Below are positions 44,592 through 54,166 of a stretch of 64,000 nucleotides of DNA, piece after piece (the first letter of the stretch is position 1; each line of letters begins with the position of its first letter). The stretch is from Patellaria atrata CBS 101060 (Eukaryota > Ascomycota > Dothideomycetes > Patellariales > Patellariaceae): the NCBI GenBank assembly GCA_010093705.1, contig MU006110.1, positions 1,654 to 65,653 of the forward strand, written 5' to 3'. The notes under the pieces are model-generated. The model saw only the letters and a program-made list of their open reading frames with translations. It was not told the DNA's origin and did no database searches. A program made the position numbers and the translations under genes.

Positions 44592-46298
44592 TCATCGCCA
44601 TGGACTGGATCCTTCACCTCCCATGTCCACGCTCTCAAACTCCATCTCCCACTGATCAACATCCTCAAACTTCTTCGCCGCAGCTGAAAGCTCTTTACTC
44701 TTCACTTTGTGCTTCTCAATCTCGGTTGATGGTTCTAGAGTATCATCTTCATCTTCCTCACCTCCATCAGTATTAAACACCGAAGATTCATTCTCCTTAT
44801 CTGATGAACGTCGTGAGTAAGTCTTCTTGGATGTTTTAGTAGACATAAGAGCAGTCTTGCCGGTTGTCGGAGCTGCAGGAGTCTTCTTGGGTTGGACTTT
44901 CTTTTTCCTTGCTGGTGTCTTTAGTGCCGCCTTCTTCGACGTACGGCCTTGTCTTGTCATTGGTACAGCAAGCTCATCTTCATCGGAATCCGGCTCGATA
45001 TCAAACTCCTGATCGGAGCTGTTTAGGATATCGAATTCGCTTTCCCGTTCATCTCTTGCTTTTTGACGCCTCTGAGGGAGCAATGACTGAAGTGCGGCCG
45101 TAGACAATGGTGGAGCATTGTGCTTTTTTCGTGTGGATTTCCTTGCATGGCCCGGAGTAGGTGTCGCATCAACAGTTAAACAGTCTTTCCGTTGGCGGCT
45201 ATGAGCATGCGATCTATCTGGTAACGTCTCTCCTCCTTCACCAAGTGTAGTTTGCAACGGGCTACTAGACCTTGGAGGAGCCATAGTCTCACTGAAAGTT
45301 TCTTCATTAGGCGTGTATTGGACCTCGGCATCTACGGGGTCTTCTGGTAGGTGATCTGTGCTAGAACTGGATACTATCTCCGCTTCAACCTCCTGCGGAG
45401 AATCAATCAATGGTGGTGGCGATGATTGCGGGACTTGAATCTTTGATCGAGGAGATGCTAACTTTCGTTTCCGAGAAATCGATGTTCGAGGGTCAGATAA
45501 GGATAATCCGGAAGCAGAGTCTAGCGACAGTCGTCCCTTCGACTTATCGTGATTCAAGGGTGTAGATTCATCATCGGGATTGAAATCATCAAACTCGCCT
45601 AAATCATCATCCAGATCACCTAGATCATCCAGATCACTTAGATCATCCAGATCACTTAGATCATCCAGATCGCCCGCTTCGCTAGTACCTGTCCGTTGCA
45701 CCATATGTAAGATACTAGGCTGTCGTGGTCGTCTCTTGAAATTCGCAAGCGCCAGTACTGTTGTTTCACCGGCCGGAGTTCCTCGAACCTTCACCATAGA
45801 TGCGGGTGGACGCAATGCTGTAGGAGAGGACAAGAACCTAGGACTACGCTGTGATCTGCTATTTCGTGTTGTTGTCGGTCTTGTGCCTACGGCGCTTCTG
45901 TCCGCCTCTTTTTCAGCGCTATCTTGTTCCTGATCTTCCTCATCGACCACACCTCGTTCTTTTTGCAAGGATTGAGTCTCTGCACACTGCCTTCTCGACT
46001 TACCCTTCTTTTCCCCCTGTACCTTTGTAATCGCTGTTACAGGGCCGTCATCTCTCAATAGTGCTCCTGACATCATCGATTGTGTATTCTCATTGCGGCG
46101 CGGTCGGCCCGGAGCCCGTTCTGCAAATTTCGTGGCCGATTTTCCAGAATCACTAGGAGATCCACTACCACTATTTTGTTGATCGTGTGCATTGTGATCG
46201 TCTTGTCGAATGTTGCGCCTGTTGGTCGCATCCGTTGCTGTTGATGGCTGCGCGACGCGTTTCGTGGATGTAACCTTCGTGCGCTTTGGCCGAGGCAT
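44592..46298 (-). CDS. Disordered nuclear protein with an AT-hook-like motif
   Basis: A single exon, 568 residues. It is highly charged and Ser/Thr/Lys-rich. RAPGRPRRN (residues 61-69) is an AT-hook core, suggesting minor-groove DNA binding. A conserved-looking basic block, ANFKRRPRQPSILHMVQ, lies at 185-201. An acidic tandem repeat of L-D-D-L-S-D type follows at 210-233, then Lys-rich stretches (ARKKKVQPKKTP, about 460-475) that could serve as nuclear signals. The C-terminus ends in a short motif, DVDQWEMEFESVD. I do not recognise the family. Chromatin or kinetochore association would fit, but that is inference. Confidence 0.7.
   Translation of the reverse strand: MPRPKRTKVTSTKRVAQPSTATDATNRRNIRQDDHNAHDQQNSGSGSPSDSGKSATKFAERAPGRPRRNENTQSMMSGALLRDDGPVTAITKVQGEKKGKSRRQCAETQSLQKERGVVDEEDQEQDSAEKEADRSAVGTRPTTTRNSRSQRSPRFLSSPTALRPPASMVKVRGTPAGETTVLALANFKRRPRQPSILHMVQRTGTSEAGDLDDLSDLDDLSDLDDLGDLDDDLGEFDDFNPDDESTPLNHDKSKGRLSLDSASGLSLSDPRTSISRKRKLASPRSKIQVPQSSPPPLIDSPQEVEAEIVSSSSTDHLPEDPVDAEVQYTPNEETFSETMAPPRSSSPLQTTLGEGGETLPDRSHAHSRQRKDCLTVDATPTPGHARKSTRKKHNAPPLSTAALQSLLPQRRQKARDERESEFDILNSSDQEFDIEPDSDEDELAVPMTRQGRTSKKAALKTPARKKKVQPKKTPAAPTTGKTALMSTKTSKKTYSRRSSDKENESSVFNTDGGEEDEDDTLEPSTEIEKHKVKSKELSAAAKKFEDVDQWEMEFESVDMGGEGSSPWR
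45600..45671. repeat. 18-nt coding repeat in the AT-hook protein gene
   Basis: Tandem units of about 18 nt (ATCATCCAGATCACTTAG on the plus strand), three to four copies, encode DLDDLS/DLDDLG repeats. The copies are almost identical at the DNA level. Confidence 0.85.
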
Positions 46299-47032
46299 CT
46301 CTTTTTCTCTTTTGAAAGGATTAAAAGGAACGAAAGACGGATAAGTCAGCTATGCGAAAGGGTTTGAAAGATGTCACGTCCGTTGACAGCGCATGGGGAA
46401 TCAAAAGTGTTGGTCATTCAGTAGAGGTAGACGCGTTGTTACTCGTTAAAGTGTGCTGCAAGCTTCCATTGTTTGGAGTCATTGCTTGGCATTTAGAAGA
46501 ACGTGACTTCACTAGCTTGAATTCCGATGGGCAAAGAACACAGTTATAGCTCACTTCACGTGCGTATTGAAATTCAAATATAACCTATTTGCGTCTACCT
46601 GTTCTAAGGTATCCATCCCCCTTCGTCTTCGGTCTTTAACAGGAATTCAACTTGAGATGAGTAGATGCTGTCAATCAGTTTCCCTCCCACCAGATTCATG
46701 AACACTCCTCGTGAACACCCACCCCTATACATGACTGCCAAGAAGCTTAAGTGTGAAATGAAGGTACCTTAGACTCCAATGGAAAGGTCTCCATGAACTT
46801 AAGTATAGCTAGTATTTTGTTACGCCCAGTACTCCACGCTGGTGAAATTGTCCAGTACCTTATCCCGGTCACCTAGACTTGAACCCATGGAGAGCTCCCT
46901 TTAAATAATTAAGAATTCCCACCCCGTACCGTCATGAAAAATATCGTACAAGAAGTGATGCTTACCAGCTGGCTGAACGCGAAAGTTTTGGGAAAGTTTT
47001 GAGAAAATAGAAAAGGGATTGAATGAGTGAGA
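46299..47032. other. Spacer between the AT-hook gene and SET3
   Basis: No gene is recognised; the plus-strand frame at 46352-46549 lacks features. Confidence 0.45.
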
Positions 47033-50000
47033 TTATATATGTCCGGAAAGGGGTTCGGTGGAAGGAACAGTGTGCTCTTGCTCGGTAGAATCCTCTACAG
47101 CGAGACTTTCAGGAGGTCGTAGCATCTGCGGAACAATTACCCCCAGCTCCGATGGCGGAAGAGAAGATTGCGCAGCGCTGCTAGCCTCGGGACTCGATGT
47201 TCTCACAGAACCTGGCGAGTTATGTGAAATAATGCCAGTTGGACTGGTCGCTCTCAGAGAATCTGATTGTGACGCAGCAAACAGAGCCTCGCCCTTTTTC
47301 TGGCTTCTAGCTTTGTATTCACTCAGACTCATCTTCTTAATTTTCTGGCGGGGTGTTGAAATTGTCGGATTAGTGATAGAAGGTGAAAGGATCTGTAATT
47401 GGGAACCCGGTCCACTAGGAGATACTGCTGCATGTGCACCAGCATTCTCACCTAGCGTGCTAGCAGCAGATGGGGTGGTAGGGGATTGCGTGGAGAATGT
47501 GGGTACAGGCGGAAGTTCCACTTGCAGTCCATACGACCGGCGTGAGAGTTGGGGTACTTCTGGACCGGGCATTGTTGGAGAGGAGGGCTTTGATGACCAG
47601 GGAGGGGCCGGCGGTTGAATGGGTGGATGTGATGTATCAGATGACTTCTCATCAGTAGACTTCGTAGCTACGATATCCACACCATTGACCCCGGAACCGG
47701 GTTTTGTGGTTTGCTGGTCTTCAGCAGCATTTTCCATTTCAACATCACTGACGGGCGGAACCTGCAACGAAGAATCTTCTGAGGGATGCTGTAGTTGTTC
47801 AAGACCATCAGTAACTTGCGCATCCGAGGCTGCGGTCGTAGAAATGTCATTATAGCCAACATCAGTCATCGCCTCATCCTTTGCACTTTCATTCGTTGAA
47901 AGAGGTTGCTGTCTATCTTCATAATAAGCGTGCATCTCTGTGGTTTGTCGTAATAACATATTCCTCAATGACGACGTATGCTTCTTGCGTTTCTTTGGCG
48001 GGAACTCAATTTTTTCGTTCGCGTCTTGATCTGTCTGCACAGACGAGTCAGTGTAGACAGGCCTGACGATCAGTTCCGACCGGTGTCGGGCAACACCATT
48101 GGCGTTATGGGTCTGGGTCGAATGTTTCCCCAACAGTGCGCGTCCGTTTAGCTGGCCATGTTTGTGATTGCGAGGGATATGGGACTCCGATGTGCGATCT
48201 TTCAAGTTCGTCGGAAGGAGGACAGGAGGATCAGGAAAACCGAGTTGTTTCTGTTGGGTGTTAGTCATTGGGCGATTTCTCGTCGAGTCTTTGAGTAGCC
48301 CTACAGATGTCGTAACATTTGGTGTATTAAGAGTCGATCCACCACTGTTCCGTTTGCGTCGCTTTGGCTCGTTTTCCATCTGCTCGAAGAGTTTCTGTTC
48401 TTGCAGGAATTTCCTCTTCTCTCTATCTGACATCTCCACACCAATTCCAGCGGCGGTATCACCAGATACATGTGTAGCAGGTGTGATATCACGACTTGCA
48501 ACCTTACTGTGCGCCGAACCAGAAGTAGACCTACTATCAGCATTATCTTCCTCTTTGTCCCCACCCATGACGGCTTCACTTCCTGCTCGACTATTCGTTG
48601 CGCGGCCAGTACTCAGCGGTGAGACCTGTGTACCTTGTTTCTTAGCCTTTCTGGACGATTTTTGAGTATGAGTTGTTTGGTCAGATATTTGCCTGCCACT
48701 GCGACGATAAGCGAATTTCCGCATAGCGCACTCATCCAAAGGGCGATTGCACGCACAACCACCAAAGTTCGCGAGAACTCTGGCGGACCATCGAGCGAGT
48801 TCTTCATTAGCTTGACTGATACCTTCATTTTTGAATTGCCCATTAGCTAACGAGGAAGATAGCAAATCTCTAACACTCTCGTGTATTTCCCATGGTATGG
48901 TTATCTCTTCTCCGGGATGAATCTCGGTCTTAGAAAGGAAGCAGAAATGCCATTCATTCCCATCAACGATAAAGACTCTCATTTCTAGGTTGGGAGCGCA
49001 ACTTCGACGGACATATCGAAGGTCTGTTCCCTCTCTTCGAGCGTCAATGTAGATTGGGAGATGAGGTGGAAAGAAAACGAAAGGCTCGGGGTGACGCAAG
49101 GTTGCCCATCGGTTTGAATGAATTTGAAAATATTCCTCCTTCCGCCCCACATGACCTTTCAGTTCACCAATATAATTTCCCTTGGGAACCTGTGACTCCA
49201 CGGTGAGAAACTGGTGAACGGGATGGTTGCCTTCAATCACAACTCCTTTATCCTCACGGGCTTCCTTGACAATGTTCGGCGCAGTTTCAGCAAGCTCGTC
49301 CATAGACAGGTCCGACCTTTGGAAGACCTCACTAGGACTTCTTCCGTTGGTAGCAGCTGCAAGTGCCTCCGGGTCCTTTAGCCAAGAAAACAGATCATTC
49401 GTCACTCCAATATCATTGAGAAGATTTGCTTCAATAACTCGAAAATCGTTTTGTTGGCGACATAGCTGCATGAATTCTGGAGCATAGTATTCGACTAATG
49501 AGCCATTGAGACCAGGTGTTATAGGCGACTTGGTAGGGCTCTGTCTCGAGTGAACTGTGGAACTTGCGCGTTTCCGAGAATGCGAGATCGAAACAAGTTG
49601 ATGACTCAGAGAGGCTACTGAACCCGAAGGTTTATGGTTGGTCTTCGGACGCTTGTTTGGGGGAGGTTGCTGATCTCTTGGACTACCGCTTTTTCGATCT
49701 ATAGCAAAGTAAGAATTTTGTTTATCTGAAAGAGGCCAGCCGTTCGACTGGACAGCACCTGTAACTGGATCTTTTATCTTCTTTTTGTGGCTCTTGGTCG
49801 CAGGGCGTCGTGGCTTCGACTCAGCTTGTCGTAATCTATGATCCCTTTGTATTTCGATGGCCCTCTTCTTATCGACCGGCCTCGGAACGCAATCGATGCA
49901 CTCGTGAATTTCCGGCACTCCATCAGGATTAGTGACTCCATAATAGCATGCGATGTGCTGCCAGGTATTACACCTTTCACACAAAACAGTGGCGCCATCG

Positions 50001-50182
50001 TCGTCTGTAAATTCACAAATGCATTTGATGGTAGAAGACTCCTCATCGTCGTTGGCCGTATCTAAGGCAAGCGCACCATTAGTATGAGCGAAGGTACCGG
50101 GTAGAGCGGCCACCGAGGTCAGCTGAGTATCAGCATGGGTTCTCAGTGACGGAAGTTCTGTCATAATCCGATCGCTGAGCAT
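47033..50182 (-). CDS. SET3: Set3 complex subunit Set3 (PHD finger and SET domain)
   Basis: A single exon of 1049 residues (or 1043 from the second Met). The PHD finger is at 54-98 (C54, C56, C68, C71, H76, C79, C95, C98, with the Trp of CNTWQH that contacts methyl-lysine). The SET domain spans about 325-433. In it the usual NHSCxPN motif reads RRSCAPN and the usual GEELTxDY reads GEEITIPW, as in Set3/MLL5-type proteins that are thought to lack methyltransferase activity. A Cys cluster, CACNRPLDEC, follows. The remaining 550 residues are disordered. In yeast Set3 scaffolds a histone deacetylase complex recruited by H3K4me2. Confidence 0.93.
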   Translation of the reverse strand: MLSDRIMTELPSLRTHADTQLTSVAALPGTFAHTNGALALDTANDDEESSTIKCICEFTDDDGATVLCERCNTWQHIACYYGVTNPDGVPEIHECIDCVPRPVDKKRAIEIQRDHRLRQAESKPRRPATKSHKKKIKDPVTGAVQSNGWPLSDKQNSYFAIDRKSGSPRDQQPPPNKRPKTNHKPSGSVASLSHQLVSISHSRKRASSTVHSRQSPTKSPITPGLNGSLVEYYAPEFMQLCRQQNDFRVIEANLLNDIGVTNDLFSWLKDPEALAAATNGRSPSEVFQRSDLSMDELAETAPNIVKEAREDKGVVIEGNHPVHQFLTVESQVPKGNYIGELKGHVGRKEEYFQIHSNRWATLRHPEPFVFFPPHLPIYIDARREGTDLRYVRRSCAPNLEMRVFIVDGNEWHFCFLSKTEIHPGEEITIPWEIHESVRDLLSSSLANGQFKNEGISQANEELARWSARVLANFGGCACNRPLDECAMRKFAYRRSGRQISDQTTHTQKSSRKAKKQGTQVSPLSTGRATNSRAGSEAVMGGDKEEDNADSRSTSGSAHSKVASRDITPATHVSGDTAAGIGVEMSDREKRKFLQEQKLFEQMENEPKRRKRNSGGSTLNTPNVTTSVGLLKDSTRNRPMTNTQQKQLGFPDPPVLLPTNLKDRTSESHIPRNHKHGQLNGRALLGKHSTQTHNANGVARHRSELIVRPVYTDSSVQTDQDANEKIEFPPKKRKKHTSSLRNMLLRQTTEMHAYYEDRQQPLSTNESAKDEAMTDVGYNDISTTAASDAQVTDGLEQLQHPSEDSSLQVPPVSDVEMENAAEDQQTTKPGSGVNGVDIVATKSTDEKSSDTSHPPIQPPAPPWSSKPSSPTMPGPEVPQLSRRSYGLQVELPPVPTFSTQSPTTPSAASTLGENAGAHAAVSPSGPGSQLQILSPSITNPTISTPRQKIKKMSLSEYKARSQKKGEALFAASQSDSLRATSPTGIISHNSPGSVRTSSPEASSAAQSSLPPSELGVIVPQMLRPPESLAVEDSTEQEHTVPSTEPLSGHI

Positions 50183-52148
50183 GTGAAGGTGGTTTCGTTT
50201 CTCTAGGAAGCAAATGTAAGTCTCGAGCTATCGGACGGGCATGACGACCGTCGCGCTCGCGACGACTTCGTAGCCGTTTTCAACGCCGATTATGAATGTC
50301 CGAACTCGATGGGATGCAAAATGGACGATTTCCAGTCGCTTTGGTACGTCGTGAGAGAGTTGCGCAGTGAGGCGTGAAGAGGTTCGCGCAGATGAGGAGA
50401 TTGTTATAGGTAGTGGATAGCGATGATAAATTGGCTGATGCAATTCTATCGAATTTTAATTCCAAAACTATCATCAGAAGCGATATTCGCATCCAATATT
50501 GTTGCGAGGCAAGCGATGGTCTCGAGGTTAAGGTAGTGTTGAGCAAGGCACGGTTGGGTGATTGGCGTTCAGCTGGTTGGCAGTAACAAGGGGTGTGGAT
50601 GGCCAGTCGAGATGAAGGAAGAAGGGTCGAGTTGGCGATGAAAGGGTATGCTTGAATTGACGGCAGGAAGAAGGTGTGTAGGAGAGGAAGATGAAGAGGA
50701 GAAGATTGCGCTTGAGTGGGTAGAGACCTGAGGGTGGGAGGAGGGTTGAAGGGGAAGGAAAGAGAGCAGACAAGCAAAAGGCGCTTTCCTTCTTTCTCAT
50801 TGCAAGAGAACGAGGATTCCGGCTAATCCTAAACGGGACGAACATGGGCCCCTCCAGCGTCCGAAGGGCCAAGCGTGAAATCACTGGGAATATAAGGGGA
50901 AAAAAAAGGTTCAACCAGCGATAATAAGAGCATAACATGAGAAAAAGCTGGTTGGATATGAACAGAAAGGATATACTTTTTACAGTAGGAATATATATAT
51001 ATATATAAAAAACGAAGGTCGAATGGAGGATGGGAGTAGAGTAAAAGATGAAGATAAAAGGTCCACTGTTGTTCGCTTGCGCCGCATATGTTGGTTATGA
51101 GGGGAGCACCACAGAACACCACCTCAAGAGGCAGCGTCGTTACCTTACCAGCAGACCTCTTCTCAATATAATATCTTCTCCGCAGTTTTGCATGAAAAGT
51201 AGATGTAGAGCAGAGTATGAAAGAGCAAACAGAAATACCGTTACAAAGTATACGAAATTTTATCGAGTAAATAACAACGAATAATAATAAGAAGTGTTTT
51301 TGTAGGAGCAAGAGGTAACGGATGCAAGGTGGAGAGAAAGTGGACAGGCATGGAGTGAATAAAAGCGGCTAGGGAGGGCTGGCAAAAGTGGCATGAAAGA
51401 CTTTTCAAGGATCAACAAGGCCGAAGTTTAACGAATCACAGTGCCCTCATACCCTTGTCTGGTTTCTCTTCGCCTGAGTTCGGGCGCATCGTTCGCTCCT
51501 TGACTGTTCAGTTTTTGAAAGGATTCTTAGAACTAGTTACGAACTAATAAATCATGTGATGTTTCATCTCCAATTTACACCTGTATGCTTAAGGTAGGTA
51601 AGGTAGCTAGGATGACCGGCCGCTTATTCCTTCCGGCTGGACTTCGAAACTGGTAAAGTACCGTATGGTAAGGTAGAGGTATGGACTCAGGAGTTTAAAC
51701 CTCTCTTTGGAAAAATCACCTGCCAGAATGATGTGTGAATCACCGATAAGTGATGAACACCAAGTAACGACTACAAGTATAGATCGAGACTCATGTTGCC
51801 TACCTCTTCCAATTCTTCCCTTTATCGTCTCCAGCCCCCTCTTCTCTAGTAATCGTTGCAAACCAACCTGATAGGTGCTGCATGCTGATTATCAGTATTA
51901 CTGCATGTAGACACATCGGTTTGAAAGACGGAAGGACCTTGAACAGCAGCGCAATTCATCACAATGTATTATCAACGCTCCTATTGGGTTCCAACCTTGT
52001 GGTGTACTATACTCTTGCCTTACAACCCGCTCTTGACCAGTCAGGCATTTTATAGCTTCTGAAATGACCCGTACAGCCGCGTCTACTTTCGTTTGAGAAT
52101 ATCCCTATTTCTGGATGGCCGGATAACCCCATGGTTCGGATCGTGGAT
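50183..52148. other. Long gene-free region upstream of SET3
   Basis: About 2 kb. The first 600 bp, read on the minus strand, are pyrimidine-rich and probably a long SET3 leader. An (AT)8 run lies at 50991-51007. The 160-codon frame at 50829-51311 reads through that run and has no domain. Confidence 0.5.
50991..51007. repeat. (AT)8 microsatellite
   Basis: A perfect AT dinucleotide run upstream of SET3. Confidence 0.85.
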
Positions 52149-53182
52149 TCATCCTCGGAGAAGACCAATATGAACTACAAAACCAGAATTCTCTCCAAGT
52201 TCTTTCGTTACGAAGGCATCTGGAAGTCTCCAGGTTCTGAACCGTGCGTGGAAACTTGTCAACCACGACTCGAAGACATCTGGAGACCGCAGTTGTTGGG
52301 CGATGATACAGACAGTCGGTTCTGCAGCGGCACCTCCTATTTGACGGAGTTCACAGATATCAACGCAAGTACTCACGAAGGGTTCTATAAGAGCCTCGTT
52401 GTAGATGCAGTCGCATGCAATCACGACGTCAAATCCTACATTTGGAAGTTCGGCCGGACTCTGACTTGGCCCTTTGAGCACCCTTTGAAGTGAAGAAACC
52501 GCATCCATCTCCCAGTCCAGGGGAACTACTGATACGTTCGAGGGAAGATCATCAGTCTCAGCCCTAGCTGGGCGTTCACGAGTTCGCCTGTTTCCATTGG
52601 ATCGTGCCGGGACGGATGATGGAGTGTTTTCCGCAATGTTTTGTTTCAACAACTTGAGAGCATAAACTTGATCCGTTGCAACGTATGCTCTTACACTCGA
52701 TGCTAAGCACGATGTGACCATGCCAGAAACGCCAGAACCTAATTCTATGACTGATGAGTTTGGTCCAAGGACCTCATATTCTTTGAATATGTTTTGTTGG
52801 CTTAGCCACTCAGCTAACAAGGGTGTAACCTTCCATAATACTGTGAACCGTAAGGTTAGACGTCGGGGAAATAGGGAGATGCATTGTAGACTCACCAGCG
52901 CCTGTTGTCCCCTCCTTTTGATTAGAAGATAGAACCGTAGGTGACTGATATATGACAAAATCTCTACCGGCAACAGTGATATCGAGGACAGTTCGTTTTG
53001 GATCAACCATGCCAAGACCATGGGACGGAATCGGTTGTGAGAATGTGATAAAGGCCTCTAGTCAAAGCAGAATAAGTTACTGCTTGCGTGAAATATTCGT
53101 GCCTAGTAGGATCAAACATGTGGTCACCTTCTTCCGGATCCCGTACTTCGTCGCCGAGAGCGCCAATCAATCGATCAAGCAT
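52149..53182 (-). CDS. RKM5: Ribosomal lysine N-methyltransferase 5-like
   Basis: Three exons: complement(52149..52840, 52896..53057, 53128..53182), introns of 55 and 70 nt, 302 residues. The spliced start reads DEVRDPEEEAFITFSQPIPS and continues VAGRDFVIYQSPTVLSSN, then GTTGAVLWKVTPLLAEWL, as in fungal Rkm5 proteins. The AdoMet site is SVIELGSGVSG, with VATDQ as the acidic end of the next strand and the PLDWE and ACDCIYNEA motifs of the METTL21-like (methyltransferase 16) family. Yeast Rkm5 methylates a lysine of ribosomal protein L1. A linker of about 25 basic residues (NGNRRTRERPARAE) is inserted before the DWE motif. The start lies divergently to the acyl-CoA synthetase gene. Confidence 0.9.
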
Positions 53183-54166
53183 GGCTGCGCCTCGTTCTCT
53201 TCAGCGCCAGTTTTGTTGACAAGTATGAAAATGGAAGAGATGCAATAATAAGCAGGAGAAGAACAGAAGTAAAGATCCAACCGTCTCGGTTTTTAGCTGT
53301 TTATGAAAGCAGTATATCTGAATCAAGAGTAATCCAACTGGAGGCAGGAGATCCAGCCTTACAGTAAAGTCTGGCGAACAGCTAGTTCTACCTAATAACC
53401 TGATAATGAGGGATACTTTGTTCAATACCAGATATGTCCTTTTCAGTTCTAATGTAATACCAAGGCGAGATATCCAAGGGACTATCTGGGGCACCAAGAA
53501 CCGGGCCCGCTTTAGGTTGGTCGCCTGGAGGGTTGTGACTTTTGTGATTGCCCCAAGGTAGGTAGCCGTGGAGGTCCTCCACCATACGTAAAGTTCTTGT
53601 ACAGGAGTGTCAAAAGATACTCGGAGTCGGGGTTTACTATACGTTAAAAAGCTACGTCAGCTCGCTTCCAACCCGACGGAAGGTTACCGGAGAGGTATCG
53701 TACAAGTACAATACAGTACAGTACCCATTCAGATACGGAGTAGTTATCCACGCTTACGGTAATGGTTATTCGTCTAGCCCAAGATATCCTGGTTCTAGAC
53801 ATTCCCCCTGGTCGAAAGTGCAGCACCAGCTTTGTGCCAGCCTCAGGTCTTGTCCCAGCTACTTGTCCAGCTAATTGTCCATCAGCTTGGAACTTTCCAA
53901 CTCACTTATTATTACGAGAATCTCCTCGCAAGAAACTCTCAATCTAGCTTTCTCATCCTCAAGCTGATACTCATCTCATCACCTGCATCGTTTAAACCTT
54001 TACCCCTACACCACATCTGACCATCTTACTTCGTCATAACCTGCCCAGAGCTCCGAGACAGTCTCCATATCAACGACTCCCCTACAAATACCTGCATCTA
54101 AACACCTGCAGTTGATCTTAATCCCTCGAATCCCTCGCGACATCGGGACACTATTAGATCTGAAAC
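53183..54166. promoter_or_regulatory. Divergent promoter region between RKM5 and FAA1
   Basis: The genes on both sides read outward. It holds short CAGTACAGTA repeats near 53712-53722 and a pyrimidine-rich leader before FAA1. No gene is seen. Confidence 0.5.

Noticed and set aside
47058-47618. Plus-strand frame of 186 codons
   Set aside because: Antisense to the disordered part of SET3; a shadow of biased codon use.
48168-48665. Plus-strand frame of 165 codons
   Set aside because: Antisense to SET3, with no recognisable motif.
50829-51311. Minus-strand frame of 160 codons upstream of SET3
   Set aside because: It reads through an AT microsatellite, has no domain and no splice partner.
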